Shown here in pieces: positions 36,063 through 44,895 of a stretch of 64,000 nt of DNA. The DNA is taken from assembly GCF_018334155.1 (NCBI RefSeq), contig NZ_JAGXTP010000001.1, forward strand, positions 1,240,001-1,304,000, in the 5' to 3' direction. The DNA comes from Devosia litorisediminis. GTDB taxonomy: Bacteria > Pseudomonadota > Alphaproteobacteria > Rhizobiales > Devosiaceae. The notes beneath the pieces were generated by a model. It worked only from the letters and a program-made list of their open reading frames with translations, had not been told where the DNA came from and did no database searches. A program made the position numbers and the translations under genes. Each line of letters starts with the position of its first letter. Position 1 is the first letter of the stretch.

Positions 36063-37298
36063 TTATCCGGGCTGTCGCGATTCAGTTATCTTCCCCAGTT
36101 TTCGCGTGGGCGCTACAGTTTCGATATTGGGCAGCAGAATGGTCAGGAAGCCGAGTAGCAGCAGCAATGGGCAGGCATTGAAGACGTATTCAATGCCGAT
36201 CTGGTCGGCAACTGCTCCCAGCAGCGCTGCACCCAATGCGCCAATGCCAAACGCAAAGCCGAACACAAATCCGGCCACCATCCCCACTTTGCGGGGCAGC
36301 AGTTCCTGGGCATAGACCACAATGGCAGAGAATGCGGAAGACAGGATCAACCCCACCATGATGCTCATCACTGCGGTCCCAAACAGGTTCATGTGCGGCA
36401 GCAGAAGCGCAAAGGGGAGGGCACCAAGGATCGAGCCCCAAATCACCTTGATGCGGCCAACTCTGTCGCCAATCGGGCCGCCGAAGAATGTCCCCACCGC
36501 GATGGCTGCGAGGAATGCGAACAGGTAGCCCTGGGCCTCACGAACCGGGAGGGCAAACTTCTCGATCAAGAAGAAGGCGTAATAGGTCTTGAAGGTCTCA
36601 ATGTAAACATACTTGCTCAGCAACAGGGCCCCGATGACGGCGAAGGCGATGACCAATTGACGCTGTGCGACGGGGGATCGTGCTGGCATTGTGGCGCCAG
36701 ACTTCTTGATTGAAATCTGGTGATTGGCATACCACCGCGCTACATGCGTCAGCACGATAGCGCCGACCACAGCGAGCAAACCGAACCATACCGTGCTGAT
36801 CTGCCCGAGAGGCAGAACGATCAACGCCGCGGCCAGTGGGCCAAGGGCAGTGCCGGTATTGCCGCCAACCTGGAAGCTGGACTGGGCAAAGCCCAGTCGT
36901 CCACCCGAGGCCAGCCGCGCAATGCGGGATGCCTCGGGGTGAAACAGCGCCGAGCCGACACCCATCACTGCTGCCGCGACCAGCAAAAGCTGGAACGAGC
37001 TCGCCGTCGCCAGCAGCACGATACCCGCTGCAACGATCACCAGCGACACTGCAAGCAGATATGGCTTTGGCTTTACGTCGCCATATAACCCCATCGCCGG
37101 TTGCAGCAGGCTGGCCGTGATCTGTTGCGCCAGCGTCAGCAGACCGAGCTGGAAATAGTCCAGATCGTAGTTGGCCTTGAGGAGTGGATAGAGCGCAGGC
37201 AGCAAGAATTGCAGTAGATCATTGATCAGGTGCGCGCCGCTAACCATGAAGATGATCACGTAGGAAGGGCGGGTGGCTTTGTTGGCAGCGGTGGACAT
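36063..37298 (-). CDS. MFS transporter, fosmidomycin-resistance (Fsr) type
   Basis: 411-residue, 12-helix exporter. The N-terminal pattern AHLINDLLQFLLPALYPLLK and SALFHPEASRIARLASGG are characteristic of Fsr proteins, as is the helix FQVGGNTGTALGPLAAALIV. ATG 37298 is chosen over a frame starting at 37364, which would add a non-conserved leader. Fsr exports fosmidomycin in E. coli; the natural substrate in this organism is unknown. The gene has its own promoter region upstream (37299-37403) and no regulator beside it. Confidence 0.85.
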   Translation of the reverse strand: MSTAANKATRPSYVIIFMVSGAHLINDLLQFLLPALYPLLKANYDLDYFQLGLLTLAQQITASLLQPAMGLYGDVKPKPYLLAVSLVIVAAGIVLLATASSFQLLLVAAAVMGVGSALFHPEASRIARLASGGRLGFAQSSFQVGGNTGTALGPLAAALIVLPLGQISTVWFGLLAVVGAIVLTHVARWYANHQISIKKSGATMPARSPVAQRQLVIAFAVIGALLLSKYVYIETFKTYYAFFLIEKFALPVREAQGYLFAFLAAIAVGTFFGGPIGDRVGRIKVIWGSILGALPFALLLPHMNLFGTAVMSIMVGLILSSAFSAIVVYAQELLPRKVGMVAGFVFGFAFGIGALGAALLGAVADQIGIEYVFNACPLLLLLGFLTILLPNIETVAPTRKLGKITESRQPG

Positions 37299-37403
37299 TT
37301 CAATTCCGGGCAAAGAAGGGCCATGAGGCCTGTGTGATGAAAATGAACGAGTGAAAATCGGCAAAAAAAGAGTCTAAAATCAGCGACGTAAGTCAGCTGC
37401 CGG

Positions 37404-37850
37404 CTAGGTACCGTGCCGCTGCAGTCTGTCGTAGTCACACCGCACGAGTGCGCCGTCAGCTTCTGGCTGAAACAATACCATTTCGAGTTCCACCGCTTCG
37501 GGATGCTCCGGGTCCGAGGCCGGTGCAGCGAAAATCTGCCCCTCGGCCATACCCAGCAGCGCGAGGCCGCGGTGGGATTTGATCGACAGCCCCTGCTGCC
37601 GGTCCGTGTGCTGAGGGCTGAGGCAAAGCAGGTGCTCGCGTGCGCGCCCTCCATTGACACGATAGCGAACTAGGCTGCCCAGCGTTGCCAGTTCAGGTTC
37701 AATTGCTTCGACTTCAAGAACCAAGGCGTTCTGCAGCTTTTCCAGCAGTTGACGGAAATAGGCAGGTGAACCGAGCCCACCCTGAGTGGCTATCCCGGTG
37801 AGGATGGCATGGTCGCGCCTGCTCAGCAGGGGACGCGCGGATGTGATCAT
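37404..37850 (-). CDS. Rnk/GreA-like C-terminal-domain protein (nucleoside diphosphate kinase regulator family)
   Basis: 148 residues. The C-terminal half carries the GreA/GreB FKBP-like domain as seen in Rnk: LVRYRVNGGRAREHLLCLSP, SIKSHRGLALLGMAEGQIF and EMVLFQPEADG. The N-terminal part (HAILTGIATQ, LLEKLQNALVLEVEAIEP) replaces the long GreA coiled coil with a short helix, also as in Rnk. It may bind RNA polymerase near the secondary channel; that is family knowledge. ATG 37850 is preferred to a frame from 37904. Confidence 0.75.
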   Translation of the reverse strand: MITSARPLLSRRDHAILTGIATQGGLGSPAYFRQLLEKLQNALVLEVEAIEPELATLGSLVRYRVNGGRAREHLLCLSPQHTDRQQGLSIKSHRGLALLGMAEGQIFAAPASDPEHPEAVELEMVLFQPEADGALVRCDYDRLQRHGT

Positions 37851-38185
37851 GGAGTGTCTCGACGTGCGCCATGGCTGCAACGACGTTGCAGCGCACGGGA
37901 ACAAAGAATGAAACTGTCAGAATAAAGCGACCTGGGTCGGCTCTTGCGGGTGCAGGTAGCCGAGCCAGGCTAGAAGCCTATGAGCAGGCTCCCGCGCAAC
38001 ATCCTGAAAAGTACATTCGAGCACATGGGCGCCATACAACCATGTTGGCACCTAAAGTCAATCTTGCTGCGGCCCCTTAGTACTTGCCTCTTCATGCGAG
38101 GGACGTTGGGGCACTTGCCACACACGTCCATCTTGCGATGGTCAAACATGGCTGTCGTGCGCTTGCTTCGGCTCCGAATGGGGCG
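37851..38185. other. Intergenic stretch without a supported gene
   Basis: About 335 bp between the Rnk-like gene and the end of the inositol operon. Small plus-strand frames (37871-38080, 37980-38300) have no ribosome site or recognisable protein. No strong terminator hairpin was seen after the aldolase gene. Confidence 0.5.
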
Positions 38186-39016
38186 TCAGGCGGGGCCAAT
38201 CTCGCGCAGGATGGGGCGCGTTGCTTCGGTTATGGGGGCCTCGACGGCTTTGAGCAGGGCGATGCGGTCGAACTGCTCCGGGGCTGCGGTCAAGGACTGA
38301 CGCAAAGCGGCGCCGAACAACATGCGCAGCTCCGTGCCGATATTGAACTTGCAGACATTGGTGTTGTGGGCGAGGAACTGACGCATCTGGCCGGGCACAC
38401 CGGAGCCACCGTGGATGACCAGGGGCACGTTAGTGGCCGCTTGAATGGCGCGGACCGCGTCCACGTCGATTGTTGCGGCCTGTTCGGTCTGCAGGTGCAC
38501 ATTGCCCACGGAGACCGCCATTGCGTCCACGCCGGTCTGGCTGGCGAAACGGGCGGCGTCGGCGGCGCTGGTGCGGGCCGAAGCCTCACCTGAGGCATAG
38601 CCGACAAAGCCGATTTCACCTTCGCATGAGACACCGGCGGCATGGGCCATTTCAGCAACGGCACGGGTCTCGGCGATGTTCTGTTTCAGCGGAAGTCGCG
38701 ATCCGTCAAACATCACCGAGGTAAAGCCGCAGGCGATGGCGGCCTGGCATTCATCGAGTGCGGTGCCGTGATCAAGATGGGCGACAACCGACACGCTGGC
38801 GACCTCTGCCAGCGCCTTGAACATCGCCGCCAGCACGGGCAGGGGCGTGTGCGCCCGGCAACCCGGACCAGCCTGCAGGATCACAGGCAGGTTTTCCGCT
38901 TCAGCGGCACGGACATAGGCGCGGGCATCTTCCCATCCCAGCACCACAACACCTGCCAGGGCGTACCCCTTGTCGCGTGCGGGCAGCAGGACATCACTGA
39001 GGGTGACAAGGCTCAT
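38186..39016 (-). CDS. iolJ: Class II fructose-bisphosphate-type aldolase, inositol pathway
   Basis: 276-residue zinc aldolase. Zinc and catalytic motifs are in order: VVAHLDHGTALDEC, CEGEIGFVGYASGE, VIHGGSGVP and KFNIGTELRM. Members next to iolB and iolC cleave 6-phospho-5-dehydro-2-deoxygluconate to DHAP and malonate semialdehyde, so this is the likely role. Last gene of iolD-iolC-iolB-aldolase; its ATG overlaps the iolB stop by four bases. A tagatose- or fructose-bisphosphate substrate cannot be excluded from sequence alone. Confidence 0.87.
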   Translation of the reverse strand: MSLVTLSDVLLPARDKGYALAGVVVLGWEDARAYVRAAEAENLPVILQAGPGCRAHTPLPVLAAMFKALAEVASVSVVAHLDHGTALDECQAAIACGFTSVMFDGSRLPLKQNIAETRAVAEMAHAAGVSCEGEIGFVGYASGEASARTSAADAARFASQTGVDAMAVSVGNVHLQTEQAATIDVDAVRAIQAATNVPLVIHGGSGVPGQMRQFLAHNTNVCKFNIGTELRMLFGAALRQSLTAAPEQFDRIALLKAVEAPITEATRPILREIGPA

Positions 39017-39855
39017 TTGAATTTGGCGATCATGTCTTTGATGCCGGGGATGGTCTCGATCTGGGCGGCATGGGTGGGTTGGAAATACTGCACCAGCGAG
39101 CGCTGGCTCAGCCCGCCCAGAATGGTGAAGTAGTACATTTCATAACCCGGCAGCACCGCGCAGGGATGGTAGCCCTTGTCGAGGCAGATCGTTGAACCAT
39201 CAACGATGTGATAGGCGTCGCCGGGCTTGTTGTCCTCGCGCTGCAGCATCTGCACGCCAGAGCCGGTATTGGGGCGGAAGCGGAAATTATAGGTTTCGTC
39301 GTGTCGCGTTTCGAGCGGCAGCCGGTCGGTATCGTGCTTGTGCGAGGGGAAGCCGGACCAGCCGCCCTGACCAACGGTGTAGAGCTCGCTGACCAGAAGC
39401 CGGCCAACCCGATCATGGTAGCGCTGGCCAAGGATGTGCTTGATCTTGCGGTGGGTCTTGGTTTCGTCCGAGCCATATTGGACAAAGTCAATCTCGTCGC
39501 TGCGCACGGCAAAGGGGGTGAGCACCTCGTCAAAGCGCGCCCCGGCGATGAAGACTTCGGCGGTTTCAGAAGTGCAGACCAGCGTGGCGCGGGTGTGTGA
39601 AGGCACATAGACGCCCTCGGGCTCACCATCCCACACATCCACCCCCCGACCGCCAATGGCGTCGAACTGCATGCCTTCAACGCTGACATCGACCATGCCG
39701 GTGGCGGGCACGATGCAGGTTTCATAGCCCGGCACGACATATTCGAAGGCCTGACCGCGGACCAGCTTGACGATGTTGAAATAGGTCAGTGGAACGCAGG
39801 CATCATCAATGTCGACAATGGGTTTGTTCTGATTGTCATAGGGGGCAATGTGCAT
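39013..39855 (-). CDS. iolB: 5-deoxy-glucuronate isomerase
   Basis: 280-residue cupin-fold isomerase converting 5-deoxy-glucuronate to 5-dehydro-2-deoxygluconate. Family marks: TRATLVCTSETAEVFIAG, the metal-binding stretch GGWSGFPSHKHDTDRLP, EETYNFRF-like HDETYNFRFRP, and the ending YEMYYFTILGG. Between iolC (six-base gap) and the aldolase (overlap), so co-translated. Full length. Confidence 0.95.
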   Translation of the reverse strand: MHIAPYDNQNKPIVDIDDACVPLTYFNIVKLVRGQAFEYVVPGYETCIVPATGMVDVSVEGMQFDAIGGRGVDVWDGEPEGVYVPSHTRATLVCTSETAEVFIAGARFDEVLTPFAVRSDEIDFVQYGSDETKTHRKIKHILGQRYHDRVGRLLVSELYTVGQGGWSGFPSHKHDTDRLPLETRHDETYNFRFRPNTGSGVQMLQREDNKPGDAYHIVDGSTICLDKGYHPCAVLPGYEMYYFTILGGLSQRSLVQYFQPTHAAQIETIPGIKDMIAKFK

Positions 39856-39861
39856 GGCGCT

Positions 39862-40845
39862 CTACTCTATTTGGGTTGGGCCAGGATGGCTGGCCATGAA
39901 ATCATCCAGTTCTGCGCTTGTCGGCATGGCCGGGGCACACCCTATCTTGGAGACGACAATAGCGGCGGCTGCCGAGCCATAGAGCACGGCCTGATGAAGC
40001 GGCCAGTCGCGCGTCAGACCGGCTAAAAAGCCACCCATGAAGGCATCGCCAGCGCCGGTTGGTTTAAGCGCGGTGACGTGGAAAATGCCGGTTCGGGTTT
40101 CGCCATTGGGGGTGATGGTGATCGCGCCAAATTCGCCCATCTTGTAGACGACGATGCGGCCCTGGCGCTGGGCCAGTTGGCGGGCAAATGCCAGCCCCTT
40201 GTGCTTGCCGCCAGCCATGAAGCCGAACTCGTCGTCATTGCCCACAATGATGTCGCACAGGGCGCTGGCGCGCGAATAGACGTCGGCTGCCACCGCAGCG
40301 GAAGGCCAGGAATAGGGGCGGTAATCGACGTCGAAAATGACGGGCATCCCGGCAGCGCGGGCGCGTTCCATGGCGGCGAAGGTCGCGCTACGCGATGGCT
40401 CGCTTGCCAGGGCCGTGCCGGCGGAAGCAAAGGCATCAAAGCTGTCGAAATCGACTTGCTCGACATCGGTCAGAGTGAGTTCGAAGTCGGCAGCACCATT
40501 GCGATAAATCACTGACTGGTGGTCCTCGATCCGGCTTTCCACCACAGCCAGTGAGTTGCGGGCTTCGCCGCCGACAGGGGTCACGTGTTGGGCGTCGATA
40601 CCATAGTGGGCTAACTGATTGATGCAAAACCGGCCAATGGCATCGTCGGAAACGCGGGTCAGCAGCGCGGCCTGCAAGCCGTGACGGGTCAGCGCCACGG
40701 CGATATTGGCCGCCGATCCACCGAGGCTAACAGTCATCTGGGTTGCGTCTTGGGTGCGGATGCCGGGAGGATCGGGATAAAGGTCCATTCCTGCGCGGCC
40801 CAGCACCAGGAATTTCTGGTGGGTACTGTTGAGGGGGCTGGTCAC
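39862..40845 (-). CDS. iolC: 5-dehydro-2-deoxygluconokinase
   Basis: 327-residue PfkB-family kinase that phosphorylates 5-dehydro-2-deoxygluconate. Sugar-kinase motifs: LGRAGMDLYPDP near the start, SLGGSAANIAVALTRHG, and the active-site end KPTGAGDAFMGGFLAGL with the catalytic Asp. GTG 40845 is selected: it starts one base after the iolD stop and has AAGGGGAC ahead, whereas the longer frame runs backwards into iolD. It lacks the C-terminal DUF2090 aldolase-like domain found fused to IolC in many proteobacteria, fitting the separate aldolase gene here. Confidence 0.94.
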   Translation of the reverse strand: MTSPLNSTHQKFLVLGRAGMDLYPDPPGIRTQDATQMTVSLGGSAANIAVALTRHGLQAALLTRVSDDAIGRFCINQLAHYGIDAQHVTPVGGEARNSLAVVESRIEDHQSVIYRNGAADFELTLTDVEQVDFDSFDAFASAGTALASEPSRSATFAAMERARAAGMPVIFDVDYRPYSWPSAAVAADVYSRASALCDIIVGNDDEFGFMAGGKHKGLAFARQLAQRQGRIVVYKMGEFGAITITPNGETRTGIFHVTALKPTGAGDAFMGGFLAGLTRDWPLHQAVLYGSAAAAIVVSKIGCAPAMPTSAELDDFMASHPGPTQIE

Positions 40846-40846
40846 C

Positions 40847-42718
40847 TCAAGTCCCCTTGCGCTGGCGTTGCCGGCCAGCTTCCTGTTCGAGGTGGGCGGC
40901 ACGCACGCTGTCATTGTCGGTGATGTGTGGCGTGCCCACTTCCCACCAGGCGTGGCCCTGTGTGGTCCAGCCGTCATAGGCATCGACCTTCATGCAGATC
41001 ACATAGGTCGTCTTGCTGGCCTTGGCGCGGGCAAAGGCTGCTGTCAGATCGGCAGGGTTGGCGACTGTCTCGGCAACGGCGCCCATGGCGCGCGCATGGG
41101 CTTCAAAATCGACCGTGACGGGATTAGTGACGGTCGGGTTATCCGCGATCAGATTGTTGAACGAGGTGTTGCCGGTATTGTTCTGCAGCTTGTTGATGAC
41201 GGCGAAACCGCCATTGTCGAGCATCAGGATGATCAGCTTTTTCTCGCTCAATACCGATGAATAGATGTCCGAGTTCATCAGCAGATAGGAGCCGTCGCCA
41301 ACAAACACGATGGTGTCAGCCTCGGGCTCGCGTTCCATTTGCGCGATGCGGGCGCCCCAGCCCCCAGCAATTTCGTAGCCCATGCAGGAAAATCCGAACT
41401 CGACATCTACAGTGCCGATATCAAGGGTACGCCAATTGGCGGTGACTTCTGCGGGCAGGCCGCCAGCGGCAACAACGATGCGATCACGGGTGCCGCAATG
41501 GGCGTTCACCACGCCGATAGCCTGTGCATAGGAAGCCGGCCGGTTACCAATGCGTACATTGTCGGCGACGTAGGCATTCCATTTGGTGCGCTCGCCCTTG
41601 GCGAAGGCCACCCAGTCAGTGGGCGCGTTGTACTCTTCCAGGCTGTTGTCGAGCTCAGCCAATGCAAGCTTGGCATCGGCTACAACGGGCAGGGATTGGT
41701 GCTTGCCGGCATCATGGCGGGCGGCATTGAGCGCGATGATGCGGGCGTCCTTGTCAAAGGCGGTCCACGACCCGGTGGTGAAATCCTGCAGCCGTGTGCC
41801 GATAGCGACGATAACGTCGGCCTTGCGGGCCACAGCATTGGCGCTGTCGGAGCCGGTGACGCCGATTGGTCCAATATTGAGCGGGTGGGTTTCGAGCATA
41901 TTGGCCCGGCCAGCAATGGTCTGCACCACCGGGATGGCATGGCGCTCCGCCAGGGCGGTGAGTTCTGACACTGCACGGGCATATTGCACGCCACCGCCAG
42001 CAATAATCATCGGGCGCTTGGCGGTTCTGAGCATTGCCACCGCGTCCGCCATTTCCTCACCATCGGGACCCTGACGGCGAATGCGATGGATCTTCTTTTC
42101 GAACAGGCTGGCCGGATAGTCATAAGCCCAGCCCTGAACGTCCTGCGGCAATCCGATAAACGCCGGCCCGCTATCGGCGGGGTCGAGCATGGTGGCCAAG
42201 GCCGATGGCAGCGACTGGATGATCTGCGCGGGGTGGGTAATCCGGTCCCAATAGCGGGACACTGATTTGAAGGCGTCGTTGACCCCCAGAGTGGGATTGT
42301 TGAAATGCTCCATCTGCTGCAACACCGGATCGGGCAGGCGGGTGATGAAGGTGTCACCGCACAGCAGCAACATGGGCAGACGGTTGGCGTGGGCCAGAGC
42401 GGCGGCGGTCAGCAGATTGGTGGTGCCGGGACCCGCCGAGGCGGTGCAGAACATGAAACGCTGGCGCAGATGCTGCTTGGTATAGGCGGCAGCCGCAAAG
42501 CCCATGCTCTGTTCGTTCTGGCCGCGATAGACCGGCAGCTCCGCGCGGTGGTCGTACAGCGCCTCGCCCAGACAGGTGACATTGCCGTGCCCGAAAATGG
42601 CAAAGCCGCCGCCACAGACACGCTGCTCGTGACCGTCAATGACGATGTACTGACTGGCCAGGTAGCGAATGATGGCCTGTGCGGTGGTCAGTCGAATGGT
42701 CTGGTCTGCGGAACTCAT
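40847..42718 (-). CDS. iolD: 3D-(3,5/4)-trihydroxycyclohexane-1,2-dione hydrolase
   Basis: 623-residue thiamine-diphosphate enzyme that opens the inositol ring product to 5-deoxy-glucuronate. Catalytic Glu region YRGQNEQSMGFAAAAYTK near residue 70, and the ThDP/Mg motif VGDGSYLLMNSDIYSSVL with LDNGGFAVINKLQ near 475-510. Full length. ATG 42718 follows GAGGGCGCG. First gene of the minus-strand iol operon; its promoter faces the dehydrogenase operon across 136 bp that hold a perfect LacI-type palindrome. Confidence 0.96.
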   Translation of the reverse strand: MSSADQTIRLTTAQAIIRYLASQYIVIDGHEQRVCGGGFAIFGHGNVTCLGEALYDHRAELPVYRGQNEQSMGFAAAAYTKQHLRQRFMFCTASAGPGTTNLLTAAALAHANRLPMLLLCGDTFITRLPDPVLQQMEHFNNPTLGVNDAFKSVSRYWDRITHPAQIIQSLPSALATMLDPADSGPAFIGLPQDVQGWAYDYPASLFEKKIHRIRRQGPDGEEMADAVAMLRTAKRPMIIAGGGVQYARAVSELTALAERHAIPVVQTIAGRANMLETHPLNIGPIGVTGSDSANAVARKADVIVAIGTRLQDFTTGSWTAFDKDARIIALNAARHDAGKHQSLPVVADAKLALAELDNSLEEYNAPTDWVAFAKGERTKWNAYVADNVRIGNRPASYAQAIGVVNAHCGTRDRIVVAAGGLPAEVTANWRTLDIGTVDVEFGFSCMGYEIAGGWGARIAQMEREPEADTIVFVGDGSYLLMNSDIYSSVLSEKKLIILMLDNGGFAVINKLQNNTGNTSFNNLIADNPTVTNPVTVDFEAHARAMGAVAETVANPADLTAAFARAKASKTTYVICMKVDAYDGWTTQGHAWWEVGTPHITDNDSVRAAHLEQEAGRQRQRKGT

Positions 42719-42796
42719 CGCGCCCTCGTCGGTCACTGTCAGTGCGCGCCACAGCGTTTGCCAGTTGACGCGATATCGGTGGTTAGAATACAAGTT

Positions 42797-42812
42797 TTGC
42801 AACCGGTTGCAA
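42797..42812. promoter_or_regulatory. LacI-family operator, site 1 (iolD / dehydrogenase divergent promoter)
   Basis: TTGCAACCGGTTGCAA is a perfect 16-bp palindrome with the central CG usual in LacI/GalR operators. It lies 43 bp upstream of the plus-strand dehydrogenase ATG and 79 bp upstream of iolD. A near-identical site sits at 47145-47160 by the lacI gene. Confidence 0.8.
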
Positions 42813-42854
42813 GCAATTTGCAGGTAAATACCAAACCGGATGAGGGGGTCTGGG

Positions 42855-43970
42855 ATGACCGAAATTGGAATCGGCATTGTTGGTGGCGGCTATATGGGCA
42901 AGGCGCATGCCGTTGCCATGGCTGCAGTCGGCGCGGTGTTTGACACCGCCTTGCGGCCGCGGCTGGAGATGGTCTGTGCTGCCAGTCCGGCCAGCGCCGA
43001 GCGGTATCGTCAGGCCTATGGATTTGCGCGAGCCACGGCTGACTGGCGCGCGCTGGTGGACGATCGGCGTGTCGAGGCCATTGTGATTGCTTCGCCGCAG
43101 GAGACTCATTGCGACATCGCCGAGGCGGCGTTCGCGCTTGGCAAGCCGGTGTTGTGCGAAAAGCCGATGGGCGCCAGCCTGGCCGAGAGCGCGTCAATGA
43201 CCGCGGCCGCTGCGGCCAGCGGCGCGATCAACATGGTGGGATTCAACTATATCCGCACGCCAGCCTCGCAATTTGCCAGACGGCTGATCGCCGAAGGTCG
43301 CATCGGCACGGTCACCTGGTTCCGGGGCGAACATACCGAAGATTTTTATGCGGATCCGCAGGCGCCTGCGTCATGGCGCACGGAAGGCCAGGCCAATGGC
43401 ACAATGGGCGATCTGGCGCCGCATATGATCAATGCAGCATTGGCGCTGATTGGTCCGATTGATGGCCTGATTGCAGAAGTGGAAACAGTGCATCAGAGCC
43501 GGCCTGGTCCCAAGGGGCCGGTGTCAGTGAGCAATGATGATCAGGCACAGATGATGTGTCGCTTCACCAATGGTGCCATGGGTCACATGTTCTTCAGCCG
43601 TATCGCGAGCGGTCGGAAGATGGGCTACGCCTATGAAGTGGTCGGGACCAAGGGGTCTATCCGGTTTGATCAGGAGGACCAGAACGCGCTCTGGCTCTAT
43701 GACAGCGCCGACCGGGAGGCCGAACGGGGGTTCCGCAAGATCCTGATCGGGCCAAGCCATCCGGACTATCTGGCGTTTTGTCAGGGGCCGGGACACGGCA
43801 CGGGCTATCAGGACCAGATCATCATCGAGGCGCGCGACTTTCTCAAGGCGATCGAAACCGGCAAGCCGGTCTGGCCGACCTTTGCGGACGGGCTCGCCGT
43901 CAACCAAATCGTTTCGGCGGCGCATGTGTCGAGCGCGGACAAAAAATGGGTTTCCATACCGGCGGACTGA
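42855..43970 (+). CDS. Gfo/Idh/MocA-family dehydrogenase, probable inositol dehydrogenase
   Basis: 371-residue NAD(P)-dependent dehydrogenase. Rossmann motif GIVGGGYMGKAHA, EKP motif VLCEKPMGASLAES, and the catalytic helix GDLAPHMINAALAL with the Asp-His pair of the inositol dehydrogenase group. GAGGGGG six bases before ATG 42855 defines the start. First gene of the plus-strand inositol operon, facing iolD. It probably oxidises myo-inositol or an isomer or keto form; with the second paralogue downstream the two may interconvert inositol stereoisomers. Confidence 0.87.
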   Translation: MTEIGIGIVGGGYMGKAHAVAMAAVGAVFDTALRPRLEMVCAASPASAERYRQAYGFARATADWRALVDDRRVEAIVIASPQETHCDIAEAAFALGKPVLCEKPMGASLAESASMTAAAAASGAINMVGFNYIRTPASQFARRLIAEGRIGTVTWFRGEHTEDFYADPQAPASWRTEGQANGTMGDLAPHMINAALALIGPIDGLIAEVETVHQSRPGPKGPVSVSNDDQAQMMCRFTNGAMGHMFFSRIASGRKMGYAYEVVGTKGSIRFDQEDQNALWLYDSADREAERGFRKILIGPSHPDYLAFCQGPGHGTGYQDQIIIEARDFLKAIETGKPVWPTFADGLAVNQIVSAAHVSSADKKWVSIPAD

Positions 43971-43990
43971 CGCCTGGGAGAGGTTCTGTC

Positions 43991-44884
43991 ATGACTATCA
44001 AAATCGCCAATGCGCCCTGTTCCTGGGGCATTGAATTTGCCGATGGTGCGGGCAATCCGCCCTGGCGCAAGGTGCTGCAGGAATGCGCGGAAGCAGGCTA
44101 TAAGGGCATTGAGTTGGGACCGGTCGGCTATATGCCCGAAGATCCTGCAGCGCTGGGCGCGGCGCTTGATGAATTCGGTCTGGAACTGGTGGGTGGCGTG
44201 GTCTTCCGACCCTTCCACGACCCGGCTGCATGGGATGAAGTGCAAGATGCAGCCGTTCGGACCTGCAAGGCGCTTTCGGCGCATGGGGCGCAGCATCTGG
44301 TGCTGATCGACTCGATCTCGCCGCAGCGTGCGCCCACCGCAGGTCGCGCTGGTGAGGCTGAGCAAATGGATCGGGCTGAATGGGTTGCCTACCGCGACAA
44401 GTTCGCAACCATTGCGCGCATGGGGACGGAGGAATACGGGCTCACGGTTGGTATCCACGCCCATGCGGCGGGCTTTATGGATTTTGAACCAGAGCTTGAG
44501 CGTCTGCTCGAAGAAGTCGACGAGAGCATTCTCAAGATCTGCTTTGATACCGGGCACCATTCCTATGCCGGGTTTGACCCGGTGGCCTTTCTCAAGCGCC
44601 ATATCGGACGGGTGTCCTATATGCATTTCAAGGATATCGACCCGGTGGTGAAGCGCGATGTCATCGCCAATCGCACGGGCTTTTACGATGCCTGCGGGCA
44701 AGGGATATTCTGCAATCTGGGGCAGGGGGACGTGGATTTTCCGGCCGTGCGTGACATCCTGTTGCAGAACAATTTTGATGGCTGGTGCACGGTGGAGCAG
44801 GATTGCGATCCGCTCGGTGACACGCTGCCGATCAAGGACGCTCAAGCCAATCGCCAATATCTGGAATCCATCGGATTCAACTAG
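43991..44884 (+). CDS. iolE: Sugar phosphate isomerase/epimerase, IolE-like (inosose dehydratase)
   Basis: 297-residue xylose-isomerase-like TIM barrel. NAPCSWGIEF at the N-terminus is the IolE pattern. Metal-site stretches are GYKGIELGPVGYMP, VGIHAHAAGFMD, ICFDTGHHSYAG, SYMHFKDIDP and WCTVEQDCDP. It would dehydrate 2-keto-myo-inositol. ATG 43991 follows GGGAGAGG and replaces a longer frame from 43778 that lies inside the previous gene. Second gene of the operon, 20 bp after the dehydrogenase. An IolI-type isomerase role is the alternative. Confidence 0.88.
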   Translation: MTIKIANAPCSWGIEFADGAGNPPWRKVLQECAEAGYKGIELGPVGYMPEDPAALGAALDEFGLELVGGVVFRPFHDPAAWDEVQDAAVRTCKALSAHGAQHLVLIDSISPQRAPTAGRAGEAEQMDRAEWVAYRDKFATIARMGTEEYGLTVGIHAHAAGFMDFEPELERLLEEVDESILKICFDTGHHSYAGFDPVAFLKRHIGRVSYMHFKDIDPVVKRDVIANRTGFYDACGQGIFCNLGQGDVDFPAVRDILLQNNFDGWCTVEQDCDPLGDTLPIKDAQANRQYLESIGFN

Positions 44885-44895
44885 GGAATAGTCAC

